Of a stretch of DNA of 64,000 nucleotides, positions 32,535 to 44,700 are shown one piece after another (position 1 is the first letter of the stretch; every line of letters begins with the position of its first letter). Made by a program: the position numbers and the translations under genes. Below the pieces are notes generated by a model. It saw only the letters and a program-made list of their open reading frames with translations, did no database searches and was not told the origin of the DNA. Source of the stretch: Hermetia illucens (lineage: Eukaryota > Arthropoda > Insecta > Diptera > Stratiomyidae); assembly GCF_905115235.1 (NCBI RefSeq), contig NC_051849.1, positions 71,219,017-71,283,016 of the forward strand. Reading direction: 5' to 3'.

Positions 32535-35150
32535 GTCATCAACTGCCTTAGTAAAGTACTGCAGACATCCAGGTTTTGCGCCGAGGTCCACCAATTCGAT
32601 ATTCCTAAGCTGTCTGGTATCCTGACCTACGCTATCGCTCCATCTCAGGCAGGATTTACCTCGTCTTCTTTTCCTACCATAAATATTGCCCTTACAGACT
32701 TTACGGGTGGAATCATCCTCATTCATACGGATTAAGTGACTCGCCCACCGCAACCTGTTGAGCCGGATTTTGTCCAGAACCAGACGGTCGTGGTATCGCT
32801 TATAGATTTTTTCGTTATGTAAGCTACGGAATCGTCCATCCTCATGTAGGGGGCCAAACATTCTTCAGAGGATTCTTCTATCGAACGCGGGCAGGAGTCC
32901 GTAATTTTTTTTTTTCTAAGCACCCAGGTCTGCGAGGAATACATACGGTCTGGCAACATCATAGTCTTGTGTACTAAAAGCTTTAGCCCCATGGTGAGAC
33001 AATGAGGCAAACGAAACAGTTTTATAATCTGAAATAGGCTCTGTTGGCTGCCAACAACCGTGCGCGGATTTGATCGTTATAGCTGTTATGGGTTATAATT
33101 TTCAGGAGAAATGTTCAACGGTTGACCAGTGCGATTGTCATTGTTGGTTTTGTGGTTTTTGGCGCTGACTTTGTCACCATGTACTTCGTCTTGCCTTCAT
33201 TAATGTGTGCCTCGAGATCTCGCGCCGCGTGCTCGATCTGGATGAAGTTACATCTCGGGTTATTCTTCCTATAATGACAATATCGTCAGCGTAGGCCAGT
33301 AGTTGGGTGGACTTGAAGAGGATTGTACCTCTCATATTCACATCTGCATCGCGAATCACTTCCTCCAGGGCCAAGTTAAAGAGTACGTATAATAGGGCAT
33401 CCCCTTGTGTTAGACCGTTGTTGATGTTGAATGGGCTCGAGAGTGATCCTGCTGCTTTTGTCTGGCCTCGCACATTGATCAGGGTCAGCCTAGTCAGTCT
33501 TATCAGTTTCGTTGGGGTACCGAATTCTCTCATGGCCGTGTACAGTTTTATTTACCCTGACTATCATAGGCGGCTTTAAAGTCGATGAAAAGATGGTGCA
33601 ACTGATGTCCATATTCCAACAGTTTTTCCATCGCTTGTCGCAGAGAGAAAATCCGATCTGTTGCTGATTTGCCTGGAGTGAAGCCTCTTTGGTACGAGTC
33701 AATAATGTTCTAGGCGTATGGTGCAATCCGGCCTAGCAAGATTCGCTGTTCCACACTTTGAGCATCAGTCAATGAATCGCTTGGTGCAGTTGGTCGCCTC
33801 CATATTTAACCAATTCGGCTGTAGTTCTATCGGCTCCTGACGACTTATGGTTTTTCGGCCTGTAGATTGAACGGACTGTTTCTTCTATGCTTGGTTATGG
33901 CAGTATTTGTCCGACGGTTTTAGCTGGCGGGACGTCCAACTCCCCTATATTTTGGTTGTTGAGCAGTTCATCAAAATACTCAACCCATCGCACCAATTTC
34001 GGAAATCAGATATCTCTCTTTGTCTCGGCAGGATGAGCGTCGAGGTGTATAATGCTTCATCCTGCTGACTTGTTGGTGAAACTTGCGCGTCTAGTGCTGT
34101 TGCTCTCCGCAATTTTCGAGTTCACAGATCTGTTGGTTCTCCCAGGCTTTTTATTTTCGTGTGTGAAGTCACTTCTCCGCTCGGCGGAGTTCGTGATAAG
34201 TCTCTGCGCGTGCCCGCGTTCTTTGGAATGCAACATTAATCGGTATGTAGCATTCTTCCGTTCCGTTGCTAGCGTACATTCATCGTCTGCCAACGAGATA
34301 GTGATCCGGGTCTGTAACACACTTCAAGGTCCTGATCTAATTGGAATGTTGCGCCAACAATTATTATTATTATATGTTCTGACATTCATCAAGGCTGAGA
34401 GGTGGGGGGCCTTCAACCAACGCGTGATTAATTTGAAAATGGTCCCATCTGGAGAGGCCCATGTTTGTTTGTGGACAGCTTTCCGCGCAAACCAGGTACT
34501 TTTAAAAATCATTTCATGCGATACTACTACTTGAATAAGCCGCAGTCAGTTATCATTCGTATCCTTATGTAAACTATGGGAGTCGACATATCGCCTGAAT
34601 ACGGGCTTCGTCGCTACTTATGTAACTGTTAAAATCTCCAAGTATGGTTTTAATATCATATTTGAGACAGGCATCGAAGGTCCGCTCTACTGCCTCGTAG
34701 AAGGCATCTTTCACCGACTCTGCAATATCCCCTGTAGGGGCGTGAATGTTAATGAGGTCTACTTTTCCAAATGGGCCTCGCAGACACAAGTCAATAACAG
34801 CAGTTTTCATTTTTTGGCTGACTACGAAATCTCCGAACACATGGTTTACTGGATAGCGGCTATAATATGGTCTAGTGGCTTTTTTTCAGGAAACTAGTCC
34901 TTGTCCAACGCGTCTCTTGTAACGCTGTTACACCAGCCTTATATTGGGGCAGGGTATTGGCTAGCTGCTGAGCCCATTCCATAAGAAAATGTGCAAATTT
35001 TTATTCCATTTTTGTTGCCGGCTTCGTTTTTGTAAAATACATCCTGTGCGAGGCTCCTTTCGTGGCTTCGTAAAGTCGGTTTTCCGTATAGGGTTGTCAG
35101 CCCTACCCAACCGGCAACCTGGAGGACCAGTTGATACAATTTCAATCAAT
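32535..35150 (-). mobile_element. RTE-A LINE copy, nearly complete in layout but heavily mutated
   Basis: Minus strand, 5' at about 35.15 kb. The endonuclease part (IDLCLRGPFGKVDLINIHAPTGD and ILGDFNS, about 34.8-34.6 kb) is followed by a linker (34.3-34.0 kb), the RT (LTQGDALLYVLFNLALEEVIRD, then LLAYADDIVIIGR, about 33.5-33.25 kb), YSSQTWVLRKK (32.9 kb), and DKIRLNRLRWASHLIRMNEDD with the basic GRKRRRGK block (32.75-32.65 kb). YADD is intact but frames are interrupted. The layout matches the copies at 50.0 and 62.8 kb. Confidence 0.85.
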
Positions 35151-35579
35151 GTATGGAAGGGCGGCAGAAATTGTTTACCTGTGGAGAAAGTAACCTCCGC
35201 CGTTTGGCACAACGTGCAGTGTACATATCAGCTAAAACGGGACTGCGCTACAAGATCTGTGCGGTTTCGGCTATAAAGTCGAAAAATTGAAACCAAGCGG
35301 AAACCCTGTTCTCTTAATATCAAACAGAATAATGTGGACATTATTCTCTACGGATCTTGTTCGGGATAATAATAAAAGCGTGGAAGGTGCCGGGGATTGC
35401 TCACTTTTCACAATGAAAGAACTAGAAGAGTCAGCCCTCTCTATGAAAAATAAGCAGAGGCCACAACCGAAGGTAACTCGGCAGAGATATATAAACTGAT
35501 GTTTCACCATCGGTCGCGGACTTGCCCCCGAAACCATTCCTTTTTTAGAGATGGGACATTCACAGTGGCTGCTGTTATG

Positions 35580-36610
35580 ACGGTTGTGGATGTTGTTCAT
35601 AGAGCTGACGTTACCAGCATTGATCTCAACGATTAGTGCTCCTCTTAACGCTTCATGTCAGAAATGCGTTCGATTCCGTGAGATTGCAGATATGCTAGAC
35701 AATTCCCAATTACCTCCCCGCGCCAGGCTACCTCTTGCGGATATTTAGGGATTATTTGAAAAACAGCTCCCTACTTTAATAGACGCTGGGGGGCAAGAAA
35801 AAGATGGAGATTAGGTCATCACAGGGACCCATCCTAAGGTCGGACCTCTGAATGCACCTTACAATAGCCTGCTAAGAGTTGACATGCGAGCAGAGTCGCA
35901 TGTGGTCGGTTATGCATATGATGTTGCGCAAAGCAGAGTTGGCATATTCATGCATTTCAACCTTACATAGGAAAAAACCGAAATAGTCATTTTGGCTTTT
36001 TTTCAGTCCCGACCCTGCGTCCCGTGTTGATCGGCGAGTTGATTATATACTCAAAACTAATGGTTAAGCACCTTAGATTGTCGCTCAACTCGAAGATGAG
36101 CTTTTTCGAGCAATTCAAAGCAGCGGCAAACAAGGCCGCAGCTAGAGTTTCGGCTTTAAGTCGGCTAATGCCAAATGTTAGGTGCCCTTGCTTTATGTCA
36201 CGGAGGATTGGGTTAATGCTCTTGGCAAGGAGGTGTGTTGTACGCGCACTGTCTCAGAGTCGGCTGTATTGTTGATGGCGGGAGTGATCCTTGTTACCTT
36301 TCTTACTGAGGAACGCAGGACCATCCACAAACGCAAGGGAGAGGACTGAAGGGAGGTGGTTGCTCGTGAAGAACGGCAACATACACTAACTGAATGGAAA
36401 CTTTCTTGGGGAAACGAATCAAGAGGCACACGGACTGCACGGCTCATTGCCAACTTAGGTCTGTGGCAGATCTTCTTTCTTATCTAGTTTTTAAGCGGGC
36501 ATTGAGGTTTTCAATATTACCTGTATAAGGGGAGGGGGCACGATTCCCTGACTGTGAGTTCTGCAATGGAGTGGGAAACGACGCCGATTATACATACGAT
36601 GGAGAAACCT
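35580..36610 (+). mobile_element. R1-like LINE remnant (RT to C-terminus, plus strand)
   Basis: The order of blocks on the plus strand is RNAFDSVRLQI (compare VRNAFNSA), a YLR-FRDYL region, VVGYAYDVA (the YADD box as YAYD), EKTEIVIL, FFEQFKAAANKAAARVSALSRLMPN, a basic helix, and near 36.56 kb a FPDCEFCNGVGND piece of the Cys/His motif. This is the layout of R1-type ORF2. Stops and frame changes are common. Confidence 0.65.
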
Positions 36611-37900
36611 AAAAAACGTAGCAAATAAGTCTAAGGGTTCAAGTTGTACTGTGTTTTAACAGTGACATAAATTCAGAATCTGGGAGTGGAAATAGAGTTC
36701 GAAAGTTCGAATTTCTCGATGGGCACTCCACAGATAGAGAGTCGGCCAGGCTAGTAGAGAGTTTAAAGGGTATGCATGTGGCAGATTGAGAAAGGCTCTG
36801 CGTTGTTGTCAGTTCGAGATCGAGTTAATTTGCGTTGTACTTTTTAAAAAGTAGGACAATCACAATTTCGGGAAAAGAAAATCAGAAGAGCAACGCAATG
36901 TAAAGCCCGAAATTCTGTAAACACGGGTAGTGGTATCAAAGCACTGACAAAATTGAACCGTCACCTTCCCATGGTCCTGCGGGCAATGCTAAGGCGAGAA
37001 TGAGACAGTGTATTCTCAACTAGCAGCGAAGAGCATCAACTCTTCTTGAAATGAATCTATTACAACAAAACCTGAAGTCATGTCTCGGAAAGGATTGGAT
37101 CAATGAAAACAATCACGCAAGATTATGGACGTAACGTCGTACACAAATGGTGGAACCATGCTGCTGAGTTCCTACGTCAAAACGGTGGCACCCGTATTAC
37201 CACAGTAGTTATTAAGCCCTGCTTCTCTTTTGTCCGTGAATATCCTATGACAAAGCGAATCAACCGGCAAGGACAAACGACATAAAACGAAAACGAGGAC
37301 TGTAAAGAGCTGAAGGAGAGGGTGGAGGAAAAGAGTCCTACGCCTCTCTTGCCAAGTTTTATTTTTAATTTTTCAAATAGATTTGACAGATTACTATACC
37401 TAGGTACATACATATGTACATGCATATAACTCAATGCTTAACGATTAAAAACTTTGCCTTTCACTTCCTTGGCGGGGGTGCCTGTTCTGTTGAATGCTGA
37501 CGAAGTGGCAAATCATTGGATTGACGGCTCCGGTCGATAATTTACTCAGAAATGACATTTGCCGGACACGATTGTGTCTGACGTGCGTTCGTCACGCAAA
37601 TTGCTCGCTCTGTCGAATGCTTATTCAGAAAAGATGGTGTTCTAGCATTTTCGATGCTCGTACCCATCGAGGAGCGAACCACGATTTTGAGCACTGTCCA
37701 CTGAAAGCTACCTATCGGTTTAGCATATGCACACTTTACGCAAATGGACCTAGCCCCAATAAGAGGCTTAACATTGATAGCCTCCATAGGGAACCAGGCG
37801 CAGGCGTATGTTTCTACTGTGGAAAAGTAATTAATACCAATACTCAGCCATCTAGAAAATAAACGCATCAATGGAGAATAGTAAGAGATGCTGATACCAA
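36611..37900. other. Unassigned stretch between LINE fragments
   Basis: Two overlapping open frames, 37494-37862 plus (122 codons) and 37871-37542 minus (109 codons), lack motifs I recognise. The plus frame is cysteine-rich (CRTRLCLTCVRHANCSLC) but I cannot place it in a zinc-finger family. The fragment just downstream is RTE-like, so this may be its decayed upstream part. Confidence 0.35.
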
Positions 37901-37904
37901 AGGT

Positions 37905-38600
37905 ACGCTGCTGCTTTTGTCAGTAGAAAGAACGTGGTAACGTACGCCGATGTGATCAACATCTTATCGTTTTTCCTCCTCATTGCCGAAGAAACCTTCG
38001 TGAAGCTCAATAATTCAGCGAAGGAGGTAGGATTACAGATCAATGAACAAAACACCAAGATCATGGCCCAAACTAGAAAGCAGTTGGTGAATAGGACTTA
38101 GAGAACATTGATAAATTTACATTAAGAAATAAAAAAAGAAAAATATAGTTTATAAACATGTCATACTATTCGGCACACCTCATCATGAAGTCAAAATACA
38201 TACACAGGAAAATAAAACTTCGTGTCTATAAAACAACCATCAAGCCTGTGTTATATTATTGGGTTTTTAGCTCAAATTTCTATCCAAAGTATTGTATGAT
38301 AACCTGGAAGTCTTCAAAGTAATAAAATTGCGAAAGCTCCAATGGGTGGCACGAGAATAACCAAAAAATTATTTAAAGGGAAACCGAGAAAACAATGGAA
38401 GGGCTCAGCCGACGCAAATAGCGCTTCATTATTAGGTATAATAACCCAAAGGACTGGAAGTAATCCACTAGGGAAGGCAAGGCTCGAAACGGGTTGTAGC
38501 GTTACGCAGAAGAAGCCAATGATTGGCAATGAAGTGAACCTAATCATTGTAGGTTGCGCCAAGATCTTGGACGGTACTCAGAAAGGATAAGAAATGCCTG
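37905..38600 (+). mobile_element. Second RTE-type LINE (RTE-B) fragment
   Basis: Plus-strand blocks: NVVTYADVINILSFF (YADDINII box), EETFVKLNNSAKEVGLQINEQNTKIM, KIKLRVYKTTIKPVLYY, and GKPRKQWKGSADANSASLLGI. This is the order of an RTE RT end and C-terminal domain, but the sequence differs from RTE-A. Several frame changes. Confidence 0.7.
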
Positions 38601-40363
38601 ACAAGAGGAGGAGAAAAAGAAAGTGCGAGTTGTATTTACTGACATTTTTTTATAATTCACTAACAGAACACCGATTTTCGGGAGGCACAATCTATTAAGG
38701 ATGATATCAATAAAAAGAGCATTAGAGTAAAACGAGCAATGACAAGGGAGGAGAGAAGGAAGATCGTTGATGAAGAATAAAAATAGTAAGGGTTGCAGGA
38801 TGGGTTCTTGTGGTACCCTTGGGAAAGGAGAAAAAGAATGGGATATGCAATCATATAAAGAAACACTGCAGAATCAACTAGAAAGGTAAGAAGCGAGCGA
38901 GAGGGTAAAATTGAATGGGGTTGTTTCTTTTTATCAACAGAAACCATCAATAGGACATGCTCCATGTAACCACGATACCCCAAGACGAATATGCCACGAT
39001 CATTACTGTCAACTTCAATCAGGAATACATAGCTCCCAAAATATGTGCACATATGCAAAGAAAGAGAAGCTGTAAATGTAAAAGATCTTGCAAGCATCAA
39101 TAATGATAGTTAATCTAGAAATGACGTTCGCTATTTCGAGCGGTTTATCATTTGTTATTTAGCGTACCTAATGTTCAAAGTCGGTTGTTCGCTATTAGGG
39201 GTTTGGTATCTCGTGAGTCTACTATATATAGTAATACTTTATTTTTCAGTTGTCACAATCTCGCCAAATACCGAATTTTATTTGAGACTAACCTAAGTGC
39301 CAAGCATTTAGGCTCGAATGATCCTACCCACGTAAAAGGTAGGTTGATGGCTTTCACCATACCGTCTCCACCGACTGCATACGAAAGAAAGTTTCTGCTT
39401 TTGTGTGCCCAGAATTTCAACTGCGGGTGTTTCACTGGGTACGGAATAGTTACGGAAAACCCTCTCCACCTTCTTTTCATCCGTCTACTGGCATTGTAGA
39501 TGCAAATCTCTTCAGTCACTGAAATCAATAACGCGAAAGCGAATCTTCTGACCGTGCCATCTAACAGCCGCAACTGCACCACAATACACAAATGACTGTA
39601 GTTGCAGTAGCAAAATATCAGGACACACTCAAGACGCAATCTCATCATCGATTTGAGATAGAATTTTCAAAGTTGCTGAAGATGTATAGTCTGGGAATAC
39701 CTGATCTATGCAAAGGATCCATTTCCGAAAATTCAAAATTCTATTTGGAATGGAATTCGCCCCGAACCTCCGCGGAGACTTCAGCCTGATGAAAACGAAG
39801 AATGTTTCGGCGAATACTGAGACTGTTGACCGCAATGCGGCCTCATTTTGCTGTTGCCGCCGCCTCTGTTTCCCTTGACTCTTGGTCACCAACACCCGCT
39901 CTGACCTCCAATTAAACACGCTCCCTGATGACGGCCGGGATTGTGTCGCTGCGAATAAAGAAGCACTACTGATCTTCAACCTGCGGGCGACGCATCTTTG
40001 GTGCAATAAGGGGTGGTAAAAAGTTGTACCTGCCCTAATCATTGGTTTTTCGTACTGAGTGGGGATGATTAAGAGGTTCATTTCTTTCGTTGCATATGCG
40101 AACGTGCTGAAGTGGCCGCTATAGATTGTGGCAAAATAGTTACAGCGAGCGGAGTCATGTTCATAGTCATAGTGACGACTAGACGTCGAACCATCACCTT
40201 CCCCCCACGATTACCGATTTCGACGGCGTGCTATCCGTTACGGGAGCCCGCCCCAGCTACCAAGTCAGGCGACTTTCGTCGGTTATCGGTAGCAGACCTT
40301 AAATTTCTCCTTTTCCTGGTGATAGCTTTCTTATTAAGTAATCTGCAAGACAACAAAGTTACT
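38601..40363. other. Unassigned stretch with long but unrecognised minus-strand frames
   Basis: Minus-strand frames at 39100-38660 (146 codons), 39648-39253 (131) and 40081-39629 (150) carry no domain I recognise. The first is the complement of a purine-rich strand and is probably spurious. The other two overlap in different frames. The segment 39.8-40.3 kb is GC-richer than its surroundings. No gene is claimed. Confidence 0.35.
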
Positions 40364-40378
40364 GCACTTCCCTTATCT
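40364..40378. repeat. Target-site duplication of the R1-clade LINE (3' side)
   Basis: GCACTTCCCTTATCT here is repeated exactly at 44460-44474, flanking the LINE body. Confidence 0.85.
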
Positions 40379-40552
40379 TTTTTTTTGTGCGTACACGGAG
40401 GTGGAAAATCTTAGAAAGACACGTCCGCCGCAGCTCCGCCGCCTGAACGACGGAACTACAGCGGGCGCGTGTGGGATTCACACCCACTAAAAACCACCCC
40501 CCAGCCCCGCGGGACCACCATTGAGGTATTACTTCGCGGGGTAGGTTTGCTC

Positions 40553-43269
40553 TTAGGCACTCATCCTTCTCCTATTTGCAGCTTTCCTCCTTCTTTGTTC
40601 CTTCAGTAAATCCTCCTGCATTTGGATGATTGCGGAGCCAACCGCAAGCCACTTCTCCTCGGACTCCAGCATCTCAGTAACCAAGCTCTCCGGGGTCCCG
40701 CTCCTGCCCAGCACCTGGTTTAAGCTCCTTCTCTCCATCGCAAATCGTGGGCAGTGAAACATCACATGCTCTGGATCCTCCGGTATGCCATCGCATCTGG
40801 GACAGTTAGGAGAATCATCCAACCCAAAGCGATGCAGATACTGCCTGTAGCAACCACCGTGCCCCGTGAGGAACTGGGTAATGTGGTAGTTGGTCTCCCC
40901 ATTTGTTCGCTCAAGCTACACCCTAATGTTGGGAATGAGCCTGTGCGTCCACCGACCTTTCGCAGACTAGTCCCATCTGCGTTGCCAGAGATCAAGCGAC
41001 TCTGACCTTGCCGCATTTCTACGCTGTGCATGCCCCTCCATATGTCTTGCATTGTACAGGACACTCATTTCTTTGGCCAGAATGTCAACCGGGATCATGC
41101 CTGCCACCACCAATACTGCCTCATCTGATGTGGTTCTAAAAGCACTGCAAACCCTCAAAGCCATCCGCCGGTGAACCGAGTTCACCTGCTTCCGTCTCTG
41201 AGAGTTTGCAAGCGCCTCTGCCCACACAGGCGACGAGTAGAGCAGGATGGAGCGCACCACTCCGGCTAGCACCAACCTCCGGCAATGTTTCGGCCCACCA
41301 ATATTTGACAACATTTTTGCAAGCGCCGTGGTGGCACTGGCTGCCTTTTGGCATGCATACTCTAGGTGTTCCCTAAAATTCAATTTGGTGTCAATTATTA
41401 CCTCCAGGTATTTAATAGCCGGCTTTGGTACGACCGTGTGTTCACCGACCTCCCTTTTACAGTGTTATTTTTCCTGCGTTTCGTTATTAAGACCGCTTCC
41501 GTTTTCGCGTCCGCCAAGGTCAGCCCGGCCTTTTCTAGCCAGGACTTTACCGCTCTCACTGTTTCTCTTGCGTAAACCTCCACATCTTCTGGTTGTTTTG
41601 CTGCAACAACCACAGCTAGGTCATCAGCAAAGCCGACCAAATCCCGATCCCTGTGGTACTCCGGCTGTGACAATGTACTCTTTGGGGCCCTCATCCGTCC
41701 CGTACCAGAGAGTCCTCTCTGAGAGGTAGTTTTCCACCAAATTCGCTAAGCATCCGGGGACACCTATGTCAGCCAACGCCCCTTTAATTATATTCCAGTT
41801 GGCCGAGTTGAATGCGTTTTTGACATCCAACGCCACCACGGCACAGCAGCCGCTAGAAATCAGTGCACCTTTTGCCAGGTTTACCACCATGTTAATTACG
41901 TCCACCGTAGAGTGGGCGCGTCGGAAACCAAACTGGCGTTCCGACAAACCATTGCTGGCTTCGACGATGGGCAGGAGTCTGTTGTAGATGACTCTCTCTA
42001 TCATCTTCCCCATTGTATCCAACAGGCAGATAGGACGATAAGACGCTGGGTTTCCAGGTGGCTTGCCAGGCTTCGGAAGCAACACCAACTTTTGCTTTTT
42101 CCACTGGGCAGGGAATATTCCTTCTTTTAGGCACGCCTCCAAGGTGTTGACGAAAAGTTCGGGCCTAGTCTTCACTGCCAGTTTCAAAGCTCGGTTGGGG
42201 ATGCCATCCAAACCTGGGGCCTTGTTGTCACCGTACCTACTACATATTTCCCGCAGCCCTTTCACAGTTACAGGCGGTATTATGCCGTCATTTAGCTGGA
42301 CAAAAATTTTCCTTCCTTTAGGCGGCCACGCAATTGCTTGTGTGCCTCCTCTCGACCGTCGCCACCAGGTTTTCCTCTGAGCCTCTGGCAAAGCCTCCTT
42401 GCCCGAAAACATGCGGCTCGCAAACTTGCGATTTCGTTGTTCCACCAGTAGTTGGGTTGCCTACTGGGGAGCAATCGTCTTCTGGGCATAGTAGCATCGC
42501 ATGCTTCCGTCGCCCATCGAGTGATCTGGGTGGCTTTCTCTCCAACCGTATCATTCAGGGCTATGTCGGATTTGAGCACCGCGGAAAACGTGTCCCCCTC
42601 GAAAGCTTTCACTGTCCAGCCAAGCATACCACCCGGCATTCTGCAAAAACTCTTTTTCGAGCTCGATTCGCCCTTGATCTCTATGCAGATTGCCTGGTGG
42701 TCGCTGTGAGTATAGTCCTCACTGACATGCCAAGCGATTCTACTGGCTAAAGTGGCACTCACATATGTCAGGTCCACTATAGACCCCAGGCCCCTTCCCC
42801 GGAAAGTGTACGAAGACCCAACATTCGCCAGTACCACGTCCAGCTCCGCGAATGCTTCGAGGAGAACACGTCCCCTGACATTACTTATCCGGCTGCCCCA
42901 TTCAAGACCCCACGCATTGAAATCGCCTCCTATTATGATCGGCCAACATCCTCTTGCATCCAAAACAAGAGCAGCAAGCATCTGCTCATACTCGACGAGT
43001 GTAGCGCTGGGTGGAGCATAGCAGCTGTGGATGCCCTTCACCTTCGCTCTGATGAAGCCCTCCTCCGGGTGCTCCATTATCTCCTGGGCTTATTCTCCAC
43101 AAGTCCACAGCGCTGCTTGGCCCGTTTGGTCTTTGACCCAAACGCTACCAACGCGGTTTCGGTATGGTTCACTTAGTATGGCCACATCGATGTTTTTCTC
43201 GCGGATGGTTTGCGCGAGTAGATCCTGCGCCGCCTCGCAGTGATTGAAGTTGATTTGTATCAACCTCAT
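40553..43269 (-). pseudogene. R1-clade LINE ORF2 (endonuclease-RT), inactivated
   Basis: Starts MRLIQINFNHCEAAQDLLAQ at 43269. The endonuclease (GGDFNAWGLEWGS; SDHQAICIEI) is followed by a linker, the RT (DNKAPGLDGIPNRALKL; ALDVKNAFNSANW; AGVPQGS; GFADDLAVVVAA), a thumb region (SSPVWAEAL) and CPRCDGIPEDPEHVMFHC at the C-terminus. I see an in-frame TAA at 43090-43092 and a shortened, frame-shifted linker near 42310. About two dozen codons are missing between VPQGS and GFADD near 41645, and there are frame changes near 41430 and 40975. A full R1-type ORF2 is about 1000 residues, so most domains survive. Not functional. Confidence 0.85.
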
Positions 43270-44318
43270 CTGCGATTCGTGCTAAGGGCTCTCCTGTATT
43301 CCGGGCACCTGCTGCTGCCCGCAATGTGCCGATGGTCCACACCCTCCTTTCCTTTGCACAGTAGACAATTTGGGCCAGCTCCGCAGTCCTTGCTGATATG
43401 GCCTTCCACTCCGCATCTCCTGCATTGCTTTGACCTGTCATTTGGGTTAGTGCATGACTTCGCAATGTGACCAAAGCCAAGGCATCTAAAGCACCGTTTT
43501 AACGCCACCTGTTCCCTAAGGTGACACATAACCCAGCCTATTCTCACTCTCCCTGCTGCTAACAGTTTGAGTGCGTTCTCCACTGGTAGGCTGATGATGG
43601 CGGTTTGTGTTCCCCCATAGGCTTTCCTTAGCGTTTTCACCACTGACTCTTGTAGTCCGGCAACATCGAACTGTTTCTCCAACGCTTCGCGAACCTCCTC
43701 CTTCGTCGTGATTTCATCTATATCTTTGCAGATTATAGTGATCTCCGGCCTGCTAGCTCTTATGTCGGCTTCCTGCCCTAAAGTCTTCCCGATTTGGCTT
43801 AAGAATTTGTCCGCGGTTACATTCTTGGATTTCTTAAGTTCCAACATAAGATCTCCCTTCTGCGACCGTCTTATGCGGCTGACGTTGCCTCCCAAATTGG
43901 TGAGTTCGGGGTCTGCCTTCACTTTCCTGAGAATGTCGGCGTATGACCCTTCGCCCCGTTTGGAAATGAAAATCACTTCCGGTCTAATCTTCCTCCGATA
44001 ATTTCTTTTCCCCGGTTCTACCTTCCTCCAAGCTTCCGCATCCGCCTTTGAAGGTTCGATCGTGGGGGCTTGTGCCCGTGTGGGAGGGGATCTGCGAAAA
44101 ATCGAGCTGCTTCTGAACGGATCCATCACTGGAGCCAGTTCAAGTTCCTCCAGTACGCTTGTAACGTTAGATGCCACAGTAGCCAAGGTTCCCACTACTG
44201 AGGAACTGCGGTCGTTGGATAACGACGGCCGGGAGCCCGCTTGCTCACTCCCAAAAATCGCCGGCACTGGGTTTCCGAAGCCCTGCACCGTAACTTCATT
44301 CTTCTTCTGCTCCTCCAT
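43266..44318 (-). CDS. R1-clade LINE ORF1 (gag-like nucleic-acid-binding protein)
   Basis: 350 residues, open from MEEQKKNEV to ALSTNRR. It packages LINE RNA into the ribonucleoprotein used for target-primed insertion. The middle contains the R1/Jockey-type RNA-binding region (ITIICKDIDEITTKEEVREAL). The C-terminal third has three zinc knuckles: CFRCLGFGHIAKSC, CRRCGVEGHISKDC and CLLCKGKEGVDHRHI...C. A basic segment WRKVEPGKRNYRRKIRPE lies near residue 100. The stop TGA overlaps the ORF2 start in an ATGA arrangement (43269-43266), as is common in this clade. No lesion was seen in this ORF. Confidence 0.88.
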   Translation of the reverse strand: MEEQKKNEVTVQGFGNPVPAIFGSEQAGSRPSLSNDRSSSVVGTLATVASNVTSVLEELELAPVMDPFRSSSIFRRSPPTRAQAPTIEPSKADAEAWRKVEPGKRNYRRKIRPEVIFISKRGEGSYADILRKVKADPELTNLGGNVSRIRRSQKGDLMLELKKSKNVTADKFLSQIGKTLGQEADIRASRPEITIICKDIDEITTKEEVREALEKQFDVAGLQESVVKTLRKAYGGTQTAIISLPVENALKLLAAGRVRIGWVMCHLREQVALKRCFRCLGFGHIAKSCTNPNDRSKQCRRCGVEGHISKDCGAGPNCLLCKGKEGVDHRHIAGSSRCPEYRRALSTNRR

Positions 44319-44459
44319 GTTTGGTTTAATTTCTCGGTATCCTTCCCATAGTCAATTTTTATCCACGGGTGGGCGTTTACTTCCCACCTACCCGGCCTGC
44401 GCATAAACATGCCCATACACGCACATCTCCGGATGCGAGATTTGGTAACTCCACACAGG

Positions 44460-44474
44460 GCACTTCCCTTATCT
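44460..44474. repeat. Target-site duplication of the R1-clade LINE (5' side)
   Basis: GCACTTCCCTTATCT, identical to 40364-40378. Confidence 0.85.
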
Positions 44475-44477
44475 ATC

Positions 44478-44700
44478 CCCGGAGAGTGGTAATTGAGGCC
44501 TTTCATTGAACACCTCACACGGCTATATTTGTCAAAAAAAAGGTTTATACCCTTCTTTTGCGTGTACGACGAGGACCCTCAAAAATCAATGTTGGAAGAT
44601 GTGATTCACTGCATGGGTGGGGGTTCACAGTTTCAACCTTAAGGAGAGTTTTCTAGTCAATTTCAAACATTTGATAACACACTTATTAAGCCAAAATATT
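44478..44700. repeat. Family R repeat fragment, copy D
   Basis: GAGGCCTTTCATTGAACACCTCACACGGCTATATT and the following run of A residues match copy C (GAGACCTTTCATTTGATGCCTCACATGGC). The R1-clade LINE has inserted at its edge. Confidence 0.65.

Larger units (their letters stand above)
40379..44459 (-). mobile_element. Nearly full-length R1-clade LINE outside rDNA
   Basis: About 4.08 kb on the minus strand. The 5' leader starts at 44459. ORF1 (44318-43266) is open and ORF2 (43269-40553) carries several lesions. The 3' UTR ends in a run of A residues at 40379-40387. A 15-bp exact target-site duplication flanks it. R1-clade identity rests on three CCHC knuckles in ORF1, the LSEPYRNRVGSVWVKD endonuclease block, the FADD-type RT and the C-terminal CPRC-x8-H-x4-C motif. 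It sits in a family R copy rather than in 28S rDNA. The exact duplication and intact ORF1 suggest a fairly recent insertion. Confidence 0.9.

Noticed and set aside
37494-37862. Cysteine-rich 122-codon frame as a zinc-finger gene
   Set aside because: Cysteine spacing does not fit a known finger and the surroundings are LINE remnants.
38660-39100. 146-codon hydrophobic minus-strand frame
   Set aside because: Plus strand is purine-rich (GAAAGGAGAAAAAGAA-like), so the complement gives Phe, Leu and Ser codons and looks membrane-like by composition alone.
39253-40081. Two minus-strand frames of 131 and 150 codons
   Set aside because: They overlap in different frames, show no domain, no splice sites that would join them, and no polyA signal.
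43169-43480. 103-codon frame overlapping the LINE ORF1/ORF2 junction
   Set aside because: Shadow of ORF1 in another frame of the same strand.
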